A stretch of 27,087 nucleotides of DNA from IMG/VR virus record IMGVR_UViG_3300036804_000053, positions 1 to 27,087 of that record; one strand, 5' to 3'. Below are positions 22,024 to 27,087 of this stretch, one piece after another (the stretch's first letter is position 1; each line of letters begins with the position of its first letter). The position numbers were made by a program, and so were the translations under genes. Origin of the DNA: a virus. The notes beneath the pieces are model-generated. The model did not search any database. It was not told where the DNA came from and was given only the letters and a program-made list of their open reading frames with translations.

Positions 22024-23552
22024 GCAGCCAGCCGGCCGACATTTTCCCGATCTCGCCCCATGCAAGCCCGTCGGTCACCTGGGACGGGCTGGAACTCAAC
22101 CCGCTCGCCGAGGACGCCAACGGCGTGCTCGCCGTCGTCGAGGACGTGACCGGCTGGTACGACAGTCCCGACTACGACGGGCACGACACGGCGCTGGTGC
22201 TGTCGGACGGCTCGCTGGCCGGCCCGAAGACAGCGGCGGCGCGGACCGTGACGATCAGCGGTTCGGTGGTCGGCCCGGCGTACTCCCTCGCGCTGTTCCG
22301 CGACCAGCTCATCATGCGCGCCGCCGCGCTGCTGCCCGCCGACCTGACGATCCCCGACAAGGCCGGCCGGTACATGACCGCGAGCGTCCGCTGTGACAGC
22401 GACGGCCTCAAGCACACGTTCGCCGGCCCGGACCTGTTCACCTACCAGGCGACGCTGACGGCCCCCGACCCGCGCCTGTACGGCTACCAGACCGGCGTCA
22501 CCCTCACCAACTCCGCGGGCGCCACCGGCTGGACCTACGACTCGGCTAAGTGGCACCTGCCGATCACCGGGACGCCGCTGGCGGCTGCCTACAACTGGGT
22601 GATGAACAACGTCTCGTTCCTGCCCGGCGCCGGGCCGGTCAGCAGCTACCTGTTCGGGACGACGGACCAGCCGAACCGCACCGGGGTTCCCGTCACCGGC
22701 AACGCGGGCGCCGGGAAGATCAACGCCGGGGACATCGCGATCGGCATCGTCACAGCAGACCGGCCGGTGGCGCTGCGCGCCGACGACACGCAGGGCAACG
22801 ACTGGGTTCCGCTCATCAGCGTCGACGGAACCGGGCTCAGCCACCGCATTTTCGTGTGCGACAAGGCCAAGGCGCTAGCAAGCGCGGATGTCGTCTCGTT
22901 CCGTGGGTCGGTGCTGGCGAACTTCGCCGCGTCGATCTTCGGCCTGCACGGCACGGGCGGCCGCCTCACGACCGACACCGGGTACAGCGGCAACACGGTC
23001 AACCAGTTCGGGGCGATTGACCTGGCCGTCCCGACCGGCGTGATCCTGTCGGTGACCAGCGGCCAGGGGGCGGGCAACGCGCCGCTCGACCCGGCCGGCT
23101 GGACGGGGATCGAGAAGTTCACGGCGCAGAGCCTGAACCAGACGGCCGCGTTCACCACGGCGACCGCGCCGACCTGGCCGATGCCCGGCATCGCGCGCCA
23201 CTACAAGCGCGCCTACGCGTCCAAATCGCTGCCCAACGACGCGGACCTGTTCAATAACGGCAACGTCGCCGCGCCGGTGCTGCTCACCTACAACGGCGAC
23301 CTCGGGGCGTCGCGCCTGGTCGACAACGCGACCGGCAACACGATCTACCTCGCGCCCGTGACGCTCGGCGCGCAGGTCTACCTCGACACCTCCACGCTGA
23401 ACGCGTGGGCGCCGGGCGGCGCGTCGCGCGCCGGCTACGTGCTGCCCGGCTCGGTGCCGCTGCTGATTCCCGCGCTCGGCACGGCCTCGTGGAGCCTGTA
23501 CGCCACGGGTTCCGGCTCGCTCGACCTGACGTGGCGCTCGGCATGGCACTGA
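22020..23552 (+). CDS. Distal tail protein (Dit) with large insertion
   Basis: 510 residues; ATG in an ATGA overlap with the tape measure stop. Residues 1-160 fit the Dit N-terminal ring domain: VTWDGLELNPLAED, VLAVVEDVTGWYDSPDYDGHDTALVLSDG, ARTVTISGSVVGP, LALFRDQLIMRA, and the closing FTYQATLTAPDPRLYGY. A C-terminal galectin-like part follows from about 395 (GNVAAPVLLTYNGDL, TGNTIYLAPVTLGAQVYLDT, LIPALGTASWSLYATGSGSLDLTWRSAW). Between them, about 165-395 is an extra beta-rich domain (AGDIAIGIVTADRPVALR, IFVCDKAKALASADVVSF, VILSVTSGQG, LDPAGWTGIEKF), beyond the usual Dit length of about 250-300. Dit forms the hexameric ring joining tail tube and tip; the insert could bind host sugars. Confidence 0.85.
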   Translation: MSSQPADIFPISPHASPSVTWDGLELNPLAEDANGVLAVVEDVTGWYDSPDYDGHDTALVLSDGSLAGPKTAAARTVTISGSVVGPAYSLALFRDQLIMRAAALLPADLTIPDKAGRYMTASVRCDSDGLKHTFAGPDLFTYQATLTAPDPRLYGYQTGVTLTNSAGATGWTYDSAKWHLPITGTPLAAAYNWVMNNVSFLPGAGPVSSYLFGTTDQPNRTGVPVTGNAGAGKINAGDIAIGIVTADRPVALRADDTQGNDWVPLISVDGTGLSHRIFVCDKAKALASADVVSFRGSVLANFAASIFGLHGTGGRLTTDTGYSGNTVNQFGAIDLAVPTGVILSVTSGQGAGNAPLDPAGWTGIEKFTAQSLNQTAAFTTATAPTWPMPGIARHYKRAYASKSLPNDADLFNNGNVAAPVLLTYNGDLGASRLVDNATGNTIYLAPVTLGAQVYLDTSTLNAWAPGGASRAGYVLPGSVPLLIPALGTASWSLYATGSGSLDLTWRSAWH

Positions 23553-24745
23553 CAGGCCAGCCGCAGCCGCTGCCGGGAATGTGGTCATTCTGGGCCGACA
23601 CGATCATCGGCGGCGTGCCGCTGGGGCCGGTGACGTGCACCGCGTTCACCGCGTCGTCGCTGCTGTCGGACTTCGGGACCGGTTCGGTGACCATCCCGTC
23701 GGGGTCGACGACGCTGCCGCCGGACCAGTTGCTCCGCCTGTGGTCCTGGCGGCTGTGGGCGTACTACAACGGCGTGCCGGTCTGGTGCGGCGTGCCGACC
23801 GGCGTCGCCGACCAGGCGGCCGGCACGGTCACGCTGACGCTGATCGAACTGTGCGGCTACCTGACCAAGCGCGTCCTGGACTACCCCGCCGGGCTGAACT
23901 ACGTGCAGGCCGAGCAGACCGCGATCGCGCGGGACCTGGCCAAGCCGCTGATGGACATCGGCGTTGCTCTCACCTACGAGCCCGGACCCGGCTACCTGCG
24001 CAACGCCTCGTTCGCCTACCTCGGCAGCACCGACTACGCGGAGCTGCTGACGTCGTTCGTGCAGCAGCTCAACGGCCCGGAGTTCCGCGCTCAGTATTCC
24101 GTCAGCGCCGGCGGCCGGCCTCAGTGCCTGTTCCGCATCGCCTACCCGCGCGTCGGGGCGGCGACCGGGCTGGGCCTGATCGTGCCCGGCAACGCCGTCG
24201 ACTACGGCGCCACCTGGGACAGTGACCGGCTGCGGACCCGCACGTTCGCGACGGGCGCCGTGCCGGCCGGCGCGGCGGCGGGCACCACGGCGCCGGTCGT
24301 GGTCGTGGACAACCCGCAAGCCGACCTTCCGCCGCTCGATGCCGTCGACGACTACCAGGACGTGAGCGACGTTCCCACCCTGACTTCGCTCGCCAACACC
24401 AGCGCCGTGCAGTACGCCGCGCCCGCGGTGTCCATCACCGGGACATTGCCCGCATCGCTGCCCGCGCTCGGCACCTACGGCCCCGGCGATGACGTGTCGG
24501 TGCTGGTAACCGATCCGCTGCTGCCCGGCGGCCTGGTCACCACGGCGCGGCTGACCCAGATGGACATCGACGCCGGCGCGAACACAGTCGCGCTGACCGT
24601 CGCCACGGTCGCGCCCGCGCCGAAAGCGCGCGACACCCTCGCCGCCCGGCTGTGGAGCGGCGAGGTAGTGATGGCGCGCATGTCGCACAACAACCTCGCG
24701 CCCGTCGCCGCGCAGCAGACAGACACGCCAGGAGGCATCTCATGA
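23543..24745 (+). CDS. Minor tail protein, Tal/baseplate hub-like
   Basis: 400 residues from ATG 23543, overlapping the Dit gene by 10 bp. The N-terminal half has the beta-rich hub pattern seen in actinophage minor tail proteins: TASSLLSDFGTGSVTIPSG, LWAYYNGVPVWCGVPTGVADQAAGTVTLTLIELCGYLTKR, AIARDLAKPLMDIGV and SFVQQLNGPEFRAQYS (a recurrent W/F-x-D...GPEFR motif). Then TWDSDRLRTRTFATGA and a domain ending LTQMDIDAGANTVALTVATVAP. It probably plugs the tail tip as the adhesion/hub protein. No peptidase domain is attached, consistent with enzymes being in the tape measure protein. An ATGA overlap leads into the next gene. Confidence 0.75.
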   Translation: MALTGQPQPLPGMWSFWADTIIGGVPLGPVTCTAFTASSLLSDFGTGSVTIPSGSTTLPPDQLLRLWSWRLWAYYNGVPVWCGVPTGVADQAAGTVTLTLIELCGYLTKRVLDYPAGLNYVQAEQTAIARDLAKPLMDIGVALTYEPGPGYLRNASFAYLGSTDYAELLTSFVQQLNGPEFRAQYSVSAGGRPQCLFRIAYPRVGAATGLGLIVPGNAVDYGATWDSDRLRTRTFATGAVPAGAAAGTTAPVVVVDNPQADLPPLDAVDDYQDVSDVPTLTSLANTSAVQYAAPAVSITGTLPASLPALGTYGPGDDVSVLVTDPLLPGGLVTTARLTQMDIDAGANTVALTVATVAPAPKARDTLAARLWSGEVVMARMSHNNLAPVAAQQTDTPGGIS

Positions 24746-25809
24746 CAACGCCAAGCGGTCTCCTCGCCTGGGGCCAGTCCGGGAACTACAACGCCGTCGA
24801 CGACCGCAGCGTGATAACGGCGCTGGCCAACAGCCGCAACGGTGTCGTGATTCCGTGCCCGCTTTCGGCAGGCAGCGGCCTGACCGTGAACGTCGGGGCC
24901 GGCTGGCTGGCCGTGGCCAACTGCGGCGACGGAACCTCGGGCGTGATCGGCAGCCGGGTGGCGATCCCGGTCGCGGTGCCCGCCGGGCCGGCCACCGGCA
25001 CCCTGACGTCCTACATCTGGGCCGACGTGAACCCCGACGCGGCGACCTTCACGATCAACGTCATCACCCCGGCGGCGGCCGCCGGGCGAAGCGGCGTCCA
25101 GCTCGGCACCGTGCTCGCGAACGCGGGCAACAACACGGCCGCGTCGATGACGCTTACCGCGGTTCCGGCGGGCTTCGCCAACGTCAACGGCCTGACCATC
25201 GCCACCGCCGAGACCGGCGGGACCGCGTACGTGTACGCCACCAAGTCGGGCATGCTCTACGTCCAGTCGCGGGTGCCCCCGGCGGCGGCCGGCACGATCG
25301 TCACCTCCGTGCAGGACGGCGCGCACCGGGGCGCGGCCACCGCCTCCGACGGCATCTCGATCACGCCCAAATACACGATCCAGTCTGCCGACAAGATCGC
25401 CTACTCCCACTACCGGCTTTGGACCGCCGGTATCGCGAAGTCGCCCAACCCTGCCGCCAACTTCAACTTTGACGTCAACGTCGCGGGCGTCGGCTACGCG
25501 CGGCTGACGTTCGCCGCCAGCGTGTTCCCCGCCGGAACCTCGTTCAACTTCAGCATGGAAGCGCACATGCAGCTCGACACCGGGGCGGCCAACGCGTTCC
25601 TCACCCTGAAACTTGACATGACCAGCCTGGCCGGCCTGACGGTCAGCGCGCTCCAGTGCGTCCAGAACATGCCGATCGCGGCGGGCGACAGTTACATGCA
25701 GCTCCGCACCAACCTCGCACAGCAGGCCGGCCCCGGCGCGGCGGATACCTGGTCGTCGGTCTTCCAGCGGTTCGGCGGGGCTGACCCCACCGCGCAGATA
25801 ACGCCGTAG
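24742..25809 (+). CDS. Minor tail / probable receptor-binding protein
   Basis: 355 residues; ATG 24742 with GGAGG seven bases upstream and a 4-bp overlap with the hub gene. The N-terminus (SGLLAWGQSGNYNAVDDRSVITALANSRNGVV) leads to an upper-baseplate-type beta domain: LTVNVGAGWLAVANCGDGTSGVIGSR, TSYIWADVNPDAATFTINVI, GVQLGTVLANAGNN. The C-terminal part (about 215-355) is a separate beta-sandwich-like region (IAYSHYRLWTAGIAKSPN, FNFDVNVAGVGYARLTF, YMQLRTNLAQQAG). Similar proteins in Streptomyces-type siphophages end the tail module. It is the likely receptor-binding tip; no catalytic motif is seen. Confidence 0.7.
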   Translation: MTTPSGLLAWGQSGNYNAVDDRSVITALANSRNGVVIPCPLSAGSGLTVNVGAGWLAVANCGDGTSGVIGSRVAIPVAVPAGPATGTLTSYIWADVNPDAATFTINVITPAAAAGRSGVQLGTVLANAGNNTAASMTLTAVPAGFANVNGLTIATAETGGTAYVYATKSGMLYVQSRVPPAAAGTIVTSVQDGAHRGAATASDGISITPKYTIQSADKIAYSHYRLWTAGIAKSPNPAANFNFDVNVAGVGYARLTFAASVFPAGTSFNFSMEAHMQLDTGAANAFLTLKLDMTSLAGLTVSALQCVQNMPIAAGDSYMQLRTNLAQQAGPGAADTWSSVFQRFGGADPTAQITP

Positions 25810-25846
25810 CGTAGACCTCGGACGCGGCGCCGAGAGGAGAACGCCC

Positions 25847-25984
25847 ATGACCGACGAGCGCGACGAGCGCATCGAGCCGCCGCCGAACCCGGAGCCGCCC
25901 GTAGCGGAGCAGGTCGAGAACTGGGGACGGCCCGGCGACCCGGAGCCCGACCCCGGCGACGACGGGGAGGCCAGCGAGCGGTGA
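25847..25984 (+). CDS. 45-residue acidic protein before endolysin
   Basis: ATG 25847 follows GAGAGGAGAA, an excellent ribosome site, and the stop overlaps the endolysin GTG (GTGA). The protein is almost wholly Glu, Asp, Pro and Arg (MTDERDERIEPPPNPEPPVA, then EQVENWGRPGDPEPDPGDDG) and is surely disordered. It has no membrane segment, so it is not a holin. Such short Pro/acidic peptides between tail and lysis genes recur in actinophages; their role is unknown. Confidence 0.7.
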   Translation: MTDERDERIEPPPNPEPPVAEQVENWGRPGDPEPDPGDDGEASER

Positions 25985-26844
25985 GCCTCAAGCGGGTATG
26001 GATCGGCTCGCCTAATTACTCGAGCAGGGGCGGCTCTGGTGTCCGGCTGATCGTGCTGCACACCAGCGAGGGCGCGCAGGACTTCCGGTCGCTAGGTTCC
26101 TATTTTCAGGGGCCAGTTGATGCCAGCTCGCACACCGGCATCGACAACAAGAAGCGCGGCGAGATCGGCGAGTACGTCAAGCGCGGCAATAACGCCTGGA
26201 CGCAGGCCGGCGCCAACTCGGTGTCGGTCTCGGCCGAGCTGTGCACCCCGAGCGGCGCGGCCGCGAACTGGTCGCGCGACTACTGGCTGAACGAGCAGCG
26301 CATCCTGCTCGACAACGCCGCCGACTGGGTGGCCGAGGAAGCCGCGGCTTTCGGCATCCCGATCACCGAGCTGTCGCCGGGCCAGGCGCAAGGCGGCGGG
26401 CGCGGTGTGTGCCAGCACATGGACCTCGGGAGCTGGGGCGGCGGTCACAGCGACTGCGGCAGCGGCTTCCCGATCGATTACGTTCTCGACAAGGCAGCAG
26501 GCGGCGCACCCGAGCCGGAACCGCCCAAGCCCGAGCCAGAAGAGGAGGAGGCCATGCTGCTAACCGGCATGCTCGACCCCGGCCAGACGGTCACAGTGCC
26601 GTTCCCCGCCAAGTCGTTCGACCGCGTGATGCTGTTCACCACCGCCAAGGACACCGGGGTACCGGTGCGCTGCACGTTCCACTCGGCCAGCGGGCCGGAC
26701 AACGGCAACAGCATCCAGACCATCAACGTGACCGACAACGGCGTCGGCGGCACGGCGTTCCCGCACTGGGAAACGACCGACGTCGCGACCATGACGAACA
26801 ACGGCGGCGCGAAGATCGCCTGGACGCTCTACAAGGGCGGCTGA
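25981..26844 (+). CDS. Endolysin, N-acetylmuramoyl-L-alanine amidase
   Basis: 287 residues from a GTG in a 4-bp overlap. Residues 20-175 are an Amidase_2/PGRP-type zinc amidase, which cuts the bond between muramic acid and the stem peptide: VRLIVLHTSEG (His27), SSHTGID, GVCQHMDLGSWGGGHSDCG. His27, His146 and Cys159 are the likely zinc ligands. A linker PEPEPPKPEPEEEE (about 182-195) joins a C-terminal beta-rich domain of about 90 residues (GMLDPGQTVTVPFPAKSFDRVMLFTTAKD, IQTINVTDNGVGGTAF, KIAWTLYKGG) that probably binds the cell wall; I cannot assign it to a known binding family. No signal peptide is present, so release would need a holin, which is not recognised in this window. Confidence 0.9.
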   Translation: MSLKRVWIGSPNYSSRGGSGVRLIVLHTSEGAQDFRSLGSYFQGPVDASSHTGIDNKKRGEIGEYVKRGNNAWTQAGANSVSVSAELCTPSGAAANWSRDYWLNEQRILLDNAADWVAEEAAAFGIPITELSPGQAQGGGRGVCQHMDLGSWGGGHSDCGSGFPIDYVLDKAAGGAPEPEPPKPEPEEEEAMLLTGMLDPGQTVTVPFPAKSFDRVMLFTTAKDTGVPVRCTFHSASGPDNGNSIQTINVTDNGVGGTAFPHWETTDVATMTNNGGAKIAWTLYKGG

Positions 26845-26898
26845 GGTTCGGTACTTTGGTTAGCGGGACACCTTGGCCGGTCTCCCGCTGTTGAGGGC

Positions 26899-26955
26899 AA
26901 AAAGCAGGACCCGCACCGCGCCCCCGTGATGGGCTGCGGTGCGGGTCCTGCCGTT
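26899..26955. terminator. Strong bidirectional intrinsic terminator
   Basis: A perfect 16-bp stem GCAGGACCCGCACCGC (26904-26919) / GCGGTGCGGGTCCTGC (26936-26951) has a 16-base loop. On the minus strand it is followed by TTTTT (AAAAA at 26899-26903), a classic terminator for the leftward gene at 26973. On the plus strand it ends CGTTT and would stop the structural/lysis operon less strictly. Confidence 0.92.
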
Positions 26956-26972
26956 TCCCCTGCGGAGGGGTC

Positions 26973-27087
26973 TTACATCGCCAGTTGCTCGGCGATCATC
27001 GCATCGGTCGCGCCGGTCGCCTTCGCGAGCCGCACGGCCAGTTCCTCGCGCAGTTCCGGACGCCAGATCGCGCCCTCGTCAGGCTTC
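26973..27087 (-). CDS. Hypothetical protein, 5' end outside window
   Basis: A leftward frame enters from the right edge and stops at TAA (26973-26975), giving the last 37 residues, including ELREELAVRLAKATGATDAM and ending IAEQLAM. The end looks helical. It is convergent with the endolysin, and the terminator at 26899-26955 follows it with the T tract in its direction. That pairing and the open frame are the only evidence; no family can be assigned from this fragment. Confidence 0.55.
   Translation of the reverse strand, partial: KPDEGAIWRPELREELAVRLAKATGATDAMIAEQLAM

Noticed and set aside
25847-25984. Holin
   Set aside because: The 45-residue product is acidic and Pro-rich with no hydrophobic segment.

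Overview
The window is a very GC-rich stretch carrying the structural arm of a tailed siphophage or prophage of an actinobacterial host. Host assignment rests on base composition, frequent GTG starts and protein style; no host-specific marker gene is visible, so no genus is named. A free phage and an integrated prophage cannot be told apart: there is no integrase, att site or clear host housekeeping gene.

Layout. (1) 1-1450: a truncated leftward gene, a rightward secreted-protein gene, a terminator-like hairpin, and a leftward zinc-ribbon gene. (2) 1454-3451, leftward: an overlapping operon of a ParB-like protein with a C-terminal CxxC knuckle, a complete C5-cytosine DNA methyltransferase, and a P27-family small terminase subunit. 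(3) 3452-3980: a 530-bp gene-free divergent control region with direct repeats and two near-identical 42-bp double-palindrome units. (4) 3981-5892, rightward: six small phage genes of unknown function, with stop/start overlaps, ending at a textbook intrinsic terminator. (5) 6091-16142, rightward: HNH endonuclease, large terminase, portal, a collagen-like/pectate-lyase-fold fibre, scaffold, major capsid protein, head-tail connectors, tail terminator, major tail protein, and tail assembly chaperones G and G-T joined by a -1 frameshift at CCCAAAC. (6) 16135-25809: a 1962-residue tape measure protein with two apparent peptidoglycan-hydrolase domains and two different repeat regions, a distal tail protein with a large insertion, a Tal/hub-like protein and a probable receptor-binding protein. 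(7) 25847-26844: a 45-residue acidic protein and an amidase endolysin, then a strong bidirectional terminator facing a truncated leftward gene.

How it works together. Small and large terminase subunits probably package DNA with the HNH nuclease, although the small subunit is expressed leftward with the methyltransferase and lies about 4.5 kb from the large subunit on the other strand. Head, neck and tail genes follow the usual siphophage assembly order with mostly 1-11 bp overlaps, implying translational coupling. The tape measure enzymes probably open the cell wall at entry; the endolysin opens it at exit. No holin was recognised.

Most unusual points: the 11-residue (hendecad) repeat domain placed after the enzymatic part of the tape measure protein; the recent 123-bp duplications in its N-terminus; the fibre gene inserted in the head module; the methyltransferase/small-terminase operon; and the double-palindrome operator array.
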